Positions 50,881 to 59,129 of a stretch of DNA of 64,000 nt are shown one piece after another. The notes beneath the pieces are model-generated. The model did not search any database and had not been told where the DNA came from. It worked only from the letters and a program-made list of their open reading frames with translations. Positions within the stretch are counted from its first letter, which is position 1. The number at the start of each line of letters is the position of its first letter. The stretch comes from an uncultured Faecalibacterium sp. (GTDB lineage Bacteria > Bacillota > Clostridia > Oscillospirales > Ruminococcaceae). The stretch is taken from assembly GCA_934561555.1 (NCBI GenBank), contig CAKTGQ010000005.1, positions 1-64,000 on the forward strand. Reading direction: 5' to 3'. The translations under genes and the position numbers were made by a program.

Positions 50881-52341
50881 GTGCAGCAGCTTTCGCAAAG
50901 CCTTGCGGAAAACCTGTCCGCGCTTGATGCTAGGTTTGGCAAATCGGCAGATTATTATGCGAAGAAGATCGTTTTGTACGGCTGCTCGGGGTGTATCGTA
51001 ATGTTTGACGGCATGGCAAGTCTTGATTCGCTCTGGGAGTTATTGCTGGATGCCGCTGAGCGTCAGTCTGCTTCTGTCCGGCTGACTGGAGCACAGGCTT
51101 ATGCGCATATCCTGCATGGCTCGGCTTTCCCAGCCGAAAGCACCCCGGTGCAGGATATGCCGCAGCTCGTAGCGCGGCTGACCGCCGGCATGGCGGTGCT
51201 GCTTTTAGAGGGCTGCAGCAGCGGCATTGCTTTCTCGGTGCAGGGGCTCAAGTTCCGCTCGGTGGAAGAACCCTCCGGCGAGGGCAACCTGCGCGGCAGC
51301 AGGGAAGGCTTTACCGATCTGCTGCGGGTGAACCTGAGCCTTTTGCGCCGTCTTGTCCGCACCGACACCCTTGTGCAGGAGGCCGCACAGGCGCACACTG
51401 GCTGCAATACAGAGTACGCTCTTTGCTACTGCAAGGATCGTGCCGACCCCGCCATGGTGCGCCGGGTGCGCACCATTTTGCAAAGCGCAAGGCCGGAGCT
51501 TCTGCTGGATTCCAGTTATTTCGTGCCGTGGCTGCTGCCCGGCAAGGCGCGGCTGTTCACCCCGGTGCACTACACCGAGCGCCCGGCGGTCGCTGCCGCA
51601 AAGCTCTGCGAGGGCAAGCTGGTAATTTTGGTCAACGGCAGCCCCTCGGCGCTGGTGCTGCCCGCGCTGTTCAGTGAGCAGTTCGAGTGTCTGGACGACT
51701 ACGCCTCTACGGCAGTGTTTTCCTCTTTTTTGCGGGTGCTGAAATATTTTTCTTTTTATCTCACGGTGTTTCTGCCGGGGGTCTTTGTGTGCGTGGCGGT
51801 GTATCTGCCGGAGCTATTGCCTCCGCAGCTGCTATATAAGATCGAAGCAGCCGAAAAGGCTACCCCACTGCCCCTGTTTGCCGAGATGCTGCTGGTGATC
51901 CTGATTCTAGAAATCATCCGGGAGGCAGGGCTGCGGATGCCGCAGTCGCTGGGACACTCGGTCAGTCTGGTGTCAGCGCTCATCATTGGCGATGCCGCCA
52001 TTGCCACCGGGCTTATGAGCACCCCGGTCATCTTTGTGGCCAGCATCACGGCTATTGCAGTCTTTGTCACCCCGGGTCTGTACGAGCCTGCCACCCTGCT
52101 GCGCATCGGCACGGTGCTGCTGGCAGGGATTGCCGGACCGGTGGGACTGGCAGCGGCATTTTTCGGATTTTTGCTCAGTATCGTCAGCACCGAAGCACTG
52201 GGTGTGCCATATCTTGCACCGCACCCCTTCCCGCAGCAGCCGCTTTCTGAGGACGGCGTTCTGCGCCGCAACTACCGGCAGCTGTCCCGGCACGGGTTCA
52301 ATGTCTGGCAAAAGCGGGAGAGGGGGAAACGGCAGTCATGA
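50881..52341 (+). CDS. GerA-family germination-receptor-like protein
   Basis: A 486-aa protein with the GerAA/GerKA layout: a soluble N-terminal half including KIVLYGCSGCIVMFDGM, LLLEGCSSGIAF and EEPSGEGNLRGSREGFTD, which is close to the family's EP..E...RGPREGF block, then about five membrane spans from residue 290 on and a cytosolic tail. In spore formers these A subunits form germinant-gated receptors with B and C subunits. GTG 50881 is chosen because AGGAG ends 8 nt upstream; the ATG at 50875 lies only 2 nt from it. It is the first of three overlapping genes. Confidence 0.85.
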   Translation: MQQLSQSLAENLSALDARFGKSADYYAKKIVLYGCSGCIVMFDGMASLDSLWELLLDAAERQSASVRLTGAQAYAHILHGSAFPAESTPVQDMPQLVARLTAGMAVLLLEGCSSGIAFSVQGLKFRSVEEPSGEGNLRGSREGFTDLLRVNLSLLRRLVRTDTLVQEAAQAHTGCNTEYALCYCKDRADPAMVRRVRTILQSARPELLLDSSYFVPWLLPGKARLFTPVHYTERPAVAAAKLCEGKLVILVNGSPSALVLPALFSEQFECLDDYASTAVFSSFLRVLKYFSFYLTVFLPGVFVCVAVYLPELLPPQLLYKIEAAEKATPLPLFAEMLLVILILEIIREAGLRMPQSLGHSVSLVSALIIGDAAIATGLMSTPVIFVASITAIAVFVTPGLYEPATLLRIGTVLLAGIAGPVGLAAAFFGFLLSIVSTEALGVPYLAPHPFPQQPLSEDGVLRRNYRQLSRHGFNVWQKRERGKRQS

Positions 52342-53126
52342 AGCAGCACACAGAACATTTTACTCCGGCGGCGCTGACCCTCAGCGTGCTCACGGCAGCG
52401 CTGGCAGACGGCATCCCGCAAAGCGTTCCGGTTCGCCGGGCACTGTGGCTGGGCGCAGTCAGCACGGTGTGTTTGTGCATCCTTTCTGCGCTGGTAGCCG
52501 CGGCGTTACAGAACAAAACACCCTCCTTGGCGGTGCGTCTGGCACTGACAGCCGGGCTTTTTATGGAACTGGTGCACACCCTCGCGCAGGCGCAAGGGCT
52601 GTGCGCGGCAGAGTTTTCTTCCATGGCGCTGTTGGGTTTTCTGCCGCTGCTGCTCTTGGCAGGGTGGGGCGTCCGTCCCGCAAGCTGGAACGCCTCGGCG
52701 CGGGTGCTGTGGTGGTTTGCTGCTGTGGGCGGCGTGGTCTGCCTGTTGGGGCTTGCCGGGCAGCTGCATTGGTACCGACTGTTTGCCCCGGCACAGCCGA
52801 CTGGAGCAAACTGGAACGTACCGGTCTACGCTGAATACTTTGCCGGAGCGCTTCTGTGCAGTGCGCGGTCTGCCCGCCGCACGGTCTGGCTGCCGCTATG
52901 GGGATTTGCGGTGCAGGCAGCGGCCTTGCTGGGCGGCGCTTTGCTGTTTGGCAGCGGCACATACCCCCGGCTGGAGCTGCTGCGGGCGTGGAGCGGCGGC
53001 AGCTTTTCCCGCATGGATGCGCTGCTTTTGCTGCTCTGGCTGCTGTGCGCTGTCTACCGGGCGGCCATGCTGTGCGCCGCCATCCGCTTGCTCTGGCAGC
53101 AGCCAAAGGCGGAGGTGCAGCCATGA
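52338..53126 (+). CDS. GerB-like permease subunit, short
   Basis: A 262-aa protein made almost wholly of hydrophobic segments, about seven. It sits exactly where the B subunit of a gerABC operon belongs, overlapping gerA by 4 bases. The C-terminal part, FGSGTYPRLELLRAWSGG then FSRMDALLLLLWL, follows the pattern of GerAB/GerKB proteins (a Tyr/Phe-Pro segment, then an Arg-Met/Leu-Asp helix). Typical B subunits have about 360 residues and ten spans, so about 100 residues are missing, probably in the first half. Either a degenerate or a specialised permease. Confidence 0.62.
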   Translation: MKQHTEHFTPAALTLSVLTAALADGIPQSVPVRRALWLGAVSTVCLCILSALVAAALQNKTPSLAVRLALTAGLFMELVHTLAQAQGLCAAEFSSMALLGFLPLLLLAGWGVRPASWNASARVLWWFAAVGGVVCLLGLAGQLHWYRLFAPAQPTGANWNVPVYAEYFAGALLCSARSARRTVWLPLWGFAVQAAALLGGALLFGSGTYPRLELLRAWSGGSFSRMDALLLLLWLLCAVYRAAMLCAAIRLLWQQPKAEVQP

Positions 53127-54082
53127 AAAACGCAAAGCCTTACAAGCCCCTGCTGTATTTGCTGCTAACAGGATGGTGCCTTTTGTTCCTGCGTTGCGAA
53201 AGCACCGAGAAAAGCATGGTGCGGGCGGTGTATCTGGCACAGACCGAACAGGGATATCAGGCAGGGCTGCTCTATCAGGCACCGCAGGCAGCCGCCGATG
53301 CCGCCGAAGCCTCTGCTGCATTGCAGTTTGTGCAGGCAGAGGGTCAAACGATGGAGCGGGCGCTGGCTGCGGCAGAGCAGGCACTGCCCCAAACCGCAAG
53401 CTACCGCCTGTGTGATTATCTGCTGCTGCCAAAAGCGGAAGAGCCACTGCTGACAGAGTACGAGCAGCTGGTGCTGCGGCGCGGCTGCGGACGCACGGCG
53501 GCAAGGCTGCTTTGCGCAGAAGGGGAGATAGACCACCTTGTCACACAAGCCGCTTTGCCGGACGCCCTGATGGCACAAATAAAGGCCGCAGCGCCCACTG
53601 CACCCCGGCTGTATCAGCACACAGAGCCGGGGCTTCTGCCCATCCTCCGGTGGAACGCGGAGGAGGTGACGATACAGGAGGGCGGCGTTCTGCATACCGT
53701 GGCAGGCAATACGCCCCTGTCCCCGGAGCAGGCCGAGATCTACCGGCTGCTTACCGGGCAGAGCGGCACCCGGCAGCTCTGGCTGGAAGGGGAGCGCATT
53801 GGTATCCGGCGCTGTACTGTTTCGGTCACCCTGCAAAAGGAGCAGGCGCTTGTGCGGCTGGATTGCCAGTGTGCTGCCCACAGCCCGCTGCCTACGCAGG
53901 CGCAGCAGCAACAACTTGCGGCACAGTGCACCGCGCTTTTGCAAAGCTGCTGGCAGCAGGGCGTGGATGTGCTGCACCTGCAAGCCCGGGCAGCGCTACG
54001 AAGCGGCAGCATTGCAGGCTTTGACCCAACAAAAAACGTCTGTCCGCAATTGCGGACAGACGTGCATTTCATGCTGTATTAA
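53123..54082 (+). CDS. Ger(x)C-like C subunit, divergent
   Basis: A 319-aa protein with an N-terminal hydrophobic segment (PLLYLLLTGWCLLFLRC); Cys 25 could serve as a lipobox cysteine although Arg at -1 is atypical. The rest is an extracytoplasmic alpha/beta protein with weak likeness to GerAC/GerKC. Assignment rests mainly on operon position: ATGA overlap with the GerB-like gene and GGAGG 7 nt upstream. Its last codons are encoded by the minus-strand terminator of the phoR operon, and its stop overlaps the phoR stop by 3-4 bases. Confidence 0.58.
   Translation: MKNAKPYKPLLYLLLTGWCLLFLRCESTEKSMVRAVYLAQTEQGYQAGLLYQAPQAAADAAEASAALQFVQAEGQTMERALAAAEQALPQTASYRLCDYLLLPKAEEPLLTEYEQLVLRRGCGRTAARLLCAEGEIDHLVTQAALPDALMAQIKAAAPTAPRLYQHTEPGLLPILRWNAEEVTIQEGGVLHTVAGNTPLSPEQAEIYRLLTGQSGTRQLWLEGERIGIRRCTVSVTLQKEQALVRLDCQCAAHSPLPTQAQQQQLAAQCTALLQSCWQQGVDVLHLQARAALRSGSIAGFDPTKNVCPQLRTDVHFMLY
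54031..54062 (-). terminator. Terminator of the phosphate operon, inside the gerC-like gene
   Basis: CGTCTGTCCGCAA (54037-54049) is directly followed by its perfect complement TTGCGGACAGACG (54050-54062). On the minus strand the hairpin runs into TTTTTT. It lies within the 3' coding end of the convergent gerC-like gene. Confidence 0.88.
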
Positions 54083-55428
54083 GAGGCAGTGGGAAAGGTA
54101 ATGGTGATGGTAGTACCAACGTCTACCTGACTTTCCAGCTTGATGCGGGCGTTGTGAATGCGGGCAATGTGCTTGACGATGGCAAGCCCAAGCCCGGTGC
54201 CGCCGGTGGCCTTGCTGCGGCTCTTGTCCACCCGGTAGAAGCGCTCGAACACGCTGGCTTGTGCCTCCCGCGGGATGCCGATGCCGTTATCCGTTACGGT
54301 CAGGGTGCAGTGCCCGTCCCGACTGCAGGCGGTAATGATCTGTACCTTGCCGCCCGGGCGGTTGTAGCGAATAGCGTTATCGCACAGATTTTGGCATAGC
54401 TCATCCAGCAGTGCGCGGCTGCCCAGCACCGGGGCGCTCTCGCCCAGATAGGTCAGCGAGATATACGCGCGGCGGGCGTTCAGCTTCTGGCGCTCCACGC
54501 ACTCCTTGGCAACCTCCAAAAGGTCTACCGTTTCCATCACCGGGGCGTCCCCGGTCTCGCTTACGGTATCCAGCTTGGAAAGCTGCAAAATGTCGTTGAC
54601 CAGCTGGATCATGCGGGTGGCTTCGCTGTGGATCTTGCGGCCAAAATCCGGCACATCCTCCGGCTTTGCAATGCCGGTCTCGATCAGCTCTGCGTAGCCG
54701 GAAATGCTGGTCAGCGGGGTCTTGAGTTCGTGGCTGACATTGGCGGTAAACTCCTGCCGCATTTTCTCGTTGTTTTCCCGCAGGATACGGTCAGAATGGA
54801 TGCTCTCCGCAAAGGGAATCAGCTCCCGGTAGGGCACATTTTCCTGAATGTGATCCAGATCCTCGGTCATGTTCAGCACCGGTTGCACCAGTGCTTTGGT
54901 CAGCAGGGCTGCCAGTACCGCAGCGGCCAGCATCAGTGCCACACAGCTCAGTACGATGGCCGGGATAGTGGAGTCGTAGATAGACCACACGGTCTCGGCG
55001 TCCTGCGCCACGCGCAGCACGTCCCCACCGGAAAGCCGGAGCGCATAGTAATAGGTCTCGTAGCCCATGGTCTGGGAATCGCGGATGTCCCGTCCCTCGC
55101 CGTTTGTAATGGCATCGCGGATCTCCGGGCGGGTCAGATGGTTCTCCATGGGCTGGTCAGTGGCAGATTCAAACAGCACGCTGCCGTCCTGACTGATCAG
55201 CGTCACGCGCAGATCATCGGTCACAAAGGCGTTCAGCTGCGCCGGGTCTCCGGTCTGCTCGTACCCGGCGCGTACAAGATCGGTCTCGCGCTCCAAACCC
55301 GACCATGCCTGCGCCGTAAAGGCTTTATGGAACACAAAAATGCACAGCGCTGCGGTGAATATAAGCCCCAGAAAGCCCATCAGGAACAACCGGTAGCTGA
55401 TCTTTTCTTCCATGCTGCGCAGCTTCAT
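54079..55428 (-). CDS. phoR: PhoR-type sensor histidine kinase
   Basis: A 449-aa membrane kinase: a span at about 13-35, an extracytoplasmic sensor of about 130 residues, a second span near 155-180, HAMP-like linker, then HisKA with VSHELKTPLTS and a HATPase domain with N box NLCDNAIRYNRP, DNGIGIP, and GGTGLGLAI. The start ATG overlaps the response-regulator stop by 4 bases. Assignment to phosphate sensing relies on the upstream Na/Pi transporter with a PhoU domain and the TTTACA boxes at the operon promoter. Other stimuli remain possible. Confidence 0.87.
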   Translation of the reverse strand: MKLRSMEEKISYRLFLMGFLGLIFTAALCIFVFHKAFTAQAWSGLERETDLVRAGYEQTGDPAQLNAFVTDDLRVTLISQDGSVLFESATDQPMENHLTRPEIRDAITNGEGRDIRDSQTMGYETYYYALRLSGGDVLRVAQDAETVWSIYDSTIPAIVLSCVALMLAAAVLAALLTKALVQPVLNMTEDLDHIQENVPYRELIPFAESIHSDRILRENNEKMRQEFTANVSHELKTPLTSISGYAELIETGIAKPEDVPDFGRKIHSEATRMIQLVNDILQLSKLDTVSETGDAPVMETVDLLEVAKECVERQKLNARRAYISLTYLGESAPVLGSRALLDELCQNLCDNAIRYNRPGGKVQIITACSRDGHCTLTVTDNGIGIPREAQASVFERFYRVDKSRSKATGGTGLGLAIVKHIARIHNARIKLESQVDVGTTITITFPTAS

Positions 55429-56111
55429 TCTTCTTCGGCCTCCTCATCGGACAGCTTGTAGCCCACCTTGCGCACGGTGCAGATGTAACGTCCCGCATCG
55501 CCCAGCTTTTTGCGCAGGGTGCGGATGTGCATATCCACGGTACGGCTTTCCACCGAGATGTCGGTGCCCCACACTACCTGCAAAATGGTCTCGCGGGTCA
55601 CCACCAGACTGGTGTTTTCCAGCAGCAGACGCAGCAGGCAGTATTCCTTGTAGGTCAGCTCCACAGGGGTGCTGTTTACCGTAACGCTGTGACGGGCGTT
55701 ATCCAGCTGGATCTCGTGGAAAACCAGCACATCCGGCCTTACCTCCGGGGCGGAGCGCCGCAGCGCCACCCGCACCCGGCTGAGAAACTCCATGATGCCA
55801 AAGGGCTTTGCAATGTAATCATCCGCGCCGCAGTCCAGCCCGCGCACGGTGTCCAGTTCGCTGGATTTTGCCGTGACCATAATGATGGGCAGCTTGCGCA
55901 GGGAAGGGGTGTTGCGCAGCTTTTTCAGGATGGAAAAGCCGTCCTCGCCGGGCAGCATCACGTCCAAAATCACCAGTTCCGGTTCAGCGGCACGCATAGC
56001 CTGCCAGAAGGGGTCGGCACTCTCAAAGCCCTGCACCTCGTAGCCGTTGGATTGCAGGGCGTATTGCTCCAGCTCCCGGATGGAAGCGTCGTCCTCTACG
56101 ATATAGATCAT
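55425..56111 (-). CDS. phoP: PhoB/PhoP-type response regulator
   Basis: A 228-aa OmpR/PhoB-family regulator. The phosphoacceptor Asp is in VILDVMLPGEDG, with the acidic pocket YIVEDD and the Lys in AKPF. The winged helix DNA-binding domain (ELTYKEYCLLRLLLEN, RTVDMHIRTLRKKLG) is complete. It is encoded 3 bases after the transporter stop and overlaps phoR. A dimer binding direct repeats is expected, which fits the repeated TTTACA boxes upstream of the operon. Confidence 0.9.
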   Translation of the reverse strand: MIYIVEDDASIRELEQYALQSNGYEVQGFESADPFWQAMRAAEPELVILDVMLPGEDGFSILKKLRNTPSLRKLPIIMVTAKSSELDTVRGLDCGADDYIAKPFGIMEFLSRVRVALRRSAPEVRPDVLVFHEIQLDNARHSVTVNSTPVELTYKEYCLLRLLLENTSLVVTRETILQVVWGTDISVESRTVDMHIRTLRKKLGDAGRYICTVRKVGYKLSDEEAEEE

Positions 56112-56114
56112 AAC

Positions 56115-57896
56115 TCAGTTCTCCTCAGCAGTCTGTCCGTCCGGGAAGAGATAACGCTCACGGTAGCGGTCCAGACGGCGGTGGAATTCTTCACTTTCCT
56201 TGGTATCGTTGCCGTGGCGCAGGTCGTTCAGGTAGGCGTGGGTATCAAAGCTGTCCTGCGCCACCTCGATCTGAGCAACCGCCACATTGCTGCAATGGTC
56301 GCACACACGCTCGTAGTTGGTCAGCAGATCGTCCAGCACAAAACCGTACTCGATGGAGCAGCTGCCGGCCTGCAGGCGGGCAACATGCCGCGCCTTGATG
56401 GCGCGCACCAGCTCGTTGACCACAGCCTCCAGCGGCTCTACCTTGGAGGCAAGGTGCAGATCTCCCTTGCGGAAGGCATCGGTGGTGCGGCTCAGAGTGT
56501 CCTGCACCGCATCCTCCAGCACCTGCAGCTCCTCCTGTGCATCCTTGGAAAAGTGGATCTCCTTCTGGTGCATCTCCTCGGCGGATTCCAGCAGGTTGAC
56601 GGAATGGTCGCTGATACGCTCAAAATCACTGATGGTGTGCAGCAGGGTGTTCACGCTCTGACTGTCGGCATGGTTCAATTCCCGGCCGGACAGCTTGACC
56701 AGATAGGTGCCCAGCGCGTCCTCGTACCGGTCCACCCGGCACTCCTCGTCCCGCACCTTCTGGGCAAGTTCGTCGTTCCACTCGTGGGTCAGGCTCATGG
56801 CCTGCACTACGCCCACCCGGGCAAGTTCTGCCATTTCGGCGGTAGCAGCGCGGGCGCGCTCCACAGCCATAGCGGGGGTATTCAGCAGACGGTCATCCAG
56901 CAGAGCAAACTCCTCTTTTTCCGGGGAATCGGGAATCGTCAGGATGGCCAGTTTTTCCAGCCCGGTGGCGAAGGGCAGCAGAATGACGGTGGCAAGGATA
57001 TTGAATACCGAGTGCACGATTGCAATGCCCCATGCCTCAATGGTGGTATTCACAAAGGCAAAGTGGCATACAGTGTTGAGCCCGTAGAACCCGAGCAGGA
57101 AGATGGTCACACCGATGATGTTGAAGTACAGGTGTACCATGGCAGCCCGGCGGGCGTTCTTATTTGCACCCACCGAGGACAGCAGTGCAGTCACACAGGT
57201 ACCGATGTTCTGACCCATGATGATGGGGATGGCACTGCCGTAGGTGATGACACCGGTGGCGCTCAGTGCCTGTAGAATGCCCACGCTGGCGCTGGAACTC
57301 TGGATGATGCCGGTGACCAGTGCACCCACCAGAACGCCCAGCAGGGGGTTGGAGAAGCGGGTGAACAGGCTGGTGAACCATGCCTCGTTTTGCAGCGGCA
57401 GCACCGCGTTGGACATGGTGGTCATGCCGGTCATCAGCACGGCGAAGCCGATGAGGATGGTGCCTACGCCTTTTTTCTTCTCACTCTTACACATATACAG
57501 CAAAATGCCGATAAATGCAAGCACCGGACTGAAAGAAGTGGGTTTGAGCAGCTGGATGAACAGGCTGTCGCCCTGCAAACCGGAAAGGCTCAAGATCCAG
57601 CTGGTCACGGTGGTACCCACATTGCTGCCCATGATCACGCCAATGGCCTGATGCAGCTCCATGATGCCGCTGTTGACAAAGCCCACCACCATAACGGTGG
57701 TAGCGCTGGAACTCTGGATGACGGCAGTCACGCACAGACCCAGAAAAAAGCCCTTGAGAGGGTTATCGGTCAGTTTGCTGAGAATTTTTTGCAGCTGGCC
57801 GCCGGCCTGCTTTTCCAGTGCCTTGCCCATGATGTCCATACCGAACAAAAACAGGGCTAAGCCTCCCAGCAGCGAAAAGACATTAAAAATGGTCAT
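56115..57896 (-). CDS. Na+/phosphate cotransporter with PhoU-like domain
   Basis: A 593-aa protein. The N-terminal membrane half has the two inverted Na_Pi_cotrans repeats, each with a QSSSA motif (VIQSSSATTVM and IIQSSSASVGI). From about residue 350 a cytosolic PhoU-like helical domain follows, with repeated HxxDxE-type metal-binding acidic helices. Such fusions import phosphate, and the PhoU part may report transport activity to PhoR. ATG 57896 has GAGGA 8 nt upstream; the open frame further upstream covers the promoter and is not coding. First gene of the three-gene operon. Confidence 0.92.
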   Translation of the reverse strand: MTIFNVFSLLGGLALFLFGMDIMGKALEKQAGGQLQKILSKLTDNPLKGFFLGLCVTAVIQSSSATTVMVVGFVNSGIMELHQAIGVIMGSNVGTTVTSWILSLSGLQGDSLFIQLLKPTSFSPVLAFIGILLYMCKSEKKKGVGTILIGFAVLMTGMTTMSNAVLPLQNEAWFTSLFTRFSNPLLGVLVGALVTGIIQSSSASVGILQALSATGVITYGSAIPIIMGQNIGTCVTALLSSVGANKNARRAAMVHLYFNIIGVTIFLLGFYGLNTVCHFAFVNTTIEAWGIAIVHSVFNILATVILLPFATGLEKLAILTIPDSPEKEEFALLDDRLLNTPAMAVERARAATAEMAELARVGVVQAMSLTHEWNDELAQKVRDEECRVDRYEDALGTYLVKLSGRELNHADSQSVNTLLHTISDFERISDHSVNLLESAEEMHQKEIHFSKDAQEELQVLEDAVQDTLSRTTDAFRKGDLHLASKVEPLEAVVNELVRAIKARHVARLQAGSCSIEYGFVLDDLLTNYERVCDHCSNVAVAQIEVAQDSFDTHAYLNDLRHGNDTKESEEFHRRLDRYRERYLFPDGQTAEEN

Positions 57897-57943
57897 AAGT
57901 GTTTTCCTCACTTTATCTTGACGTGTTTTTCTCCTGTGCTTTA

Positions 57944-58014
57944 AGTATAGAAAAACAATGTAAAATCTGAAATCGCCGAAATGTAAAACCCATGTAAAGT
58001 AAGAAAAATGTAAA
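57944..58014 (-). promoter_or_regulatory. Promoter with Pho-box-like TTTACA array
   Basis: Minus strand -10 TATACT (57949-57944) and weak -35 TTTCAG (57972-57967), spacer 17. Four TTTACA boxes lie at 57964-57959, 57987-57982, 57998-57993 and 58014-58009; the middle two are 11 bp apart, the spacing of Bacillus PhoP TT(A/T)ACA repeats. A poor -35 covered by activator boxes is what a PhoP-activated promoter looks like. Confidence 0.7.
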
Positions 58015-58082
58015 AATCCTGTGCATGGGCTGCGATGCAGCGTCGGTTTCCCGCCCACAGTACAAAAACAGTGCCCCGGGCG

Positions 58083-58111
58083 TTGTATTTGCCGCCGAAT
58101 TTTATTATAAT
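58083..58111 (+). promoter_or_regulatory. hprK operon promoter
   Basis: TTGTAT (58083-58088), 17 nt, TATAAT (58106-58111), about 55 bases before the hprK start and about 70 bases from the divergent Pho boxes. Confidence 0.82.
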
Positions 58112-58165
58112 AGGAGTATGAGTGCCCGCAGCACAGCGCGGCAAAAGGATACAGGAGGAACCAGG

Positions 58166-59101
58166 ATGGGTACGTTCAATGTTTCGCTTAAAACGCTGAC
58201 CGACCGCGTCAGCATGGAAGTAGTATACACCCCCCGGGCGCTGGATGAGATCAGCGTGGAGATTGCCGAGGTCAACCGCCCGGGTCTGTTTCTGGCGGGC
58301 TATTATGATTACTTCGATAAGCTTCGCTTGCAGATCATGGGTCTGGCAGAGATGAACTTTCTGTCCGGTCTGACGGCAGAAAAGCGCTACGAGGCACTGG
58401 AGCAGCTGTTCCGGCAGCAGCCCCCAGCGGTCATCGTCTGCCGCAGCGAGGAGCTGGAACCCTTCCCGGAAATGCAGGAGCTGGCGCAGAAGCACGCAGT
58501 TGCCCTGCTGCGCTCCAACGAGACTACCTGCACTTTGATGGGCAGCCTGATCAGCGTGCTGAACCTGGAACTTGCGCCCCGCATCACCCGGCACGGCGTG
58601 CTGGTGGAGGTGTACGGCGAGGGCATCCTGATCTTGGGCGACAGCGGCATCGGCAAAAGCGAGCTGGCCATTGAGCTGGTCAAGCGCGGTCACCGTCTGG
58701 TGGCAGATGATGCTGTGGAGCTGCGCAAGGTGTCCAACCGCCAGATCATGGGCACCGCCCCGGAAAATATCCGCCACTTCATCGAACTGCGCGGTATTGG
58801 CATCGTCAACGTGGCCCGCGTGTACGGCGTAGGTGCCGTCAAACTGAGTGAAAGTCTGGATCTGGTGGTGCAGCTGGAAGCATGGGACCCCACCAAGAAC
58901 TACCAGCGCACCGGTCTGGAAAGCGAATACTACGACATTCTGGGCGTCAGCATTCCCAGCACCAGCATCCCGGTCTCTCCCGGCCGTAATCTGGCCGTGG
59001 TGCTGGAGACCGCAGCCATCAATAACCGCCAGAAGAAGATGGGCTACAACGCAGCCAAGGAGCTGCTGATCCGGCTGGGGCTGGATGACAAAATGGACTG
59101 A
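58166..59101 (+). CDS. hprK: HPr kinase/phosphorylase
   Basis: A 311-aa bifunctional enzyme that phosphorylates and dephosphorylates HPr at Ser46, the switch for CcpA-mediated catabolite control. The P-loop GDSGIGKSELA is near 156; the HPrK/P signature IELRGIGIVNVARVYG and the C-terminal NLAVVLETAAINNRQKKMGYN are intact. ATG 58166 has AGGAGGA 7-8 nt upstream. It heads hprK-murB-rapZ-whiA-dnaE. Its presence makes a cre-type reading of the site upstream of kdgK reasonable. Confidence 0.96.
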   Translation: MGTFNVSLKTLTDRVSMEVVYTPRALDEISVEIAEVNRPGLFLAGYYDYFDKLRLQIMGLAEMNFLSGLTAEKRYEALEQLFRQQPPAVIVCRSEELEPFPEMQELAQKHAVALLRSNETTCTLMGSLISVLNLELAPRITRHGVLVEVYGEGILILGDSGIGKSELAIELVKRGHRLVADDAVELRKVSNRQIMGTAPENIRHFIELRGIGIVNVARVYGVGAVKLSESLDLVVQLEAWDPTKNYQRTGLESEYYDILGVSIPSTSIPVSPGRNLAVVLETAAINNRQKKMGYNAAKELLIRLGLDDKMD

Positions 59102-59129
59102 ACCTCTCTATAAAAAGGAGCCTGACCCT

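Noticed and set aside
57897..58058. N-terminal extension of the Na/Pi transporter frame
   Set aside because: These bases hold the promoter and Pho-like boxes; the first residues of the family begin at the ATG at 57896 with its ribosome-binding site.
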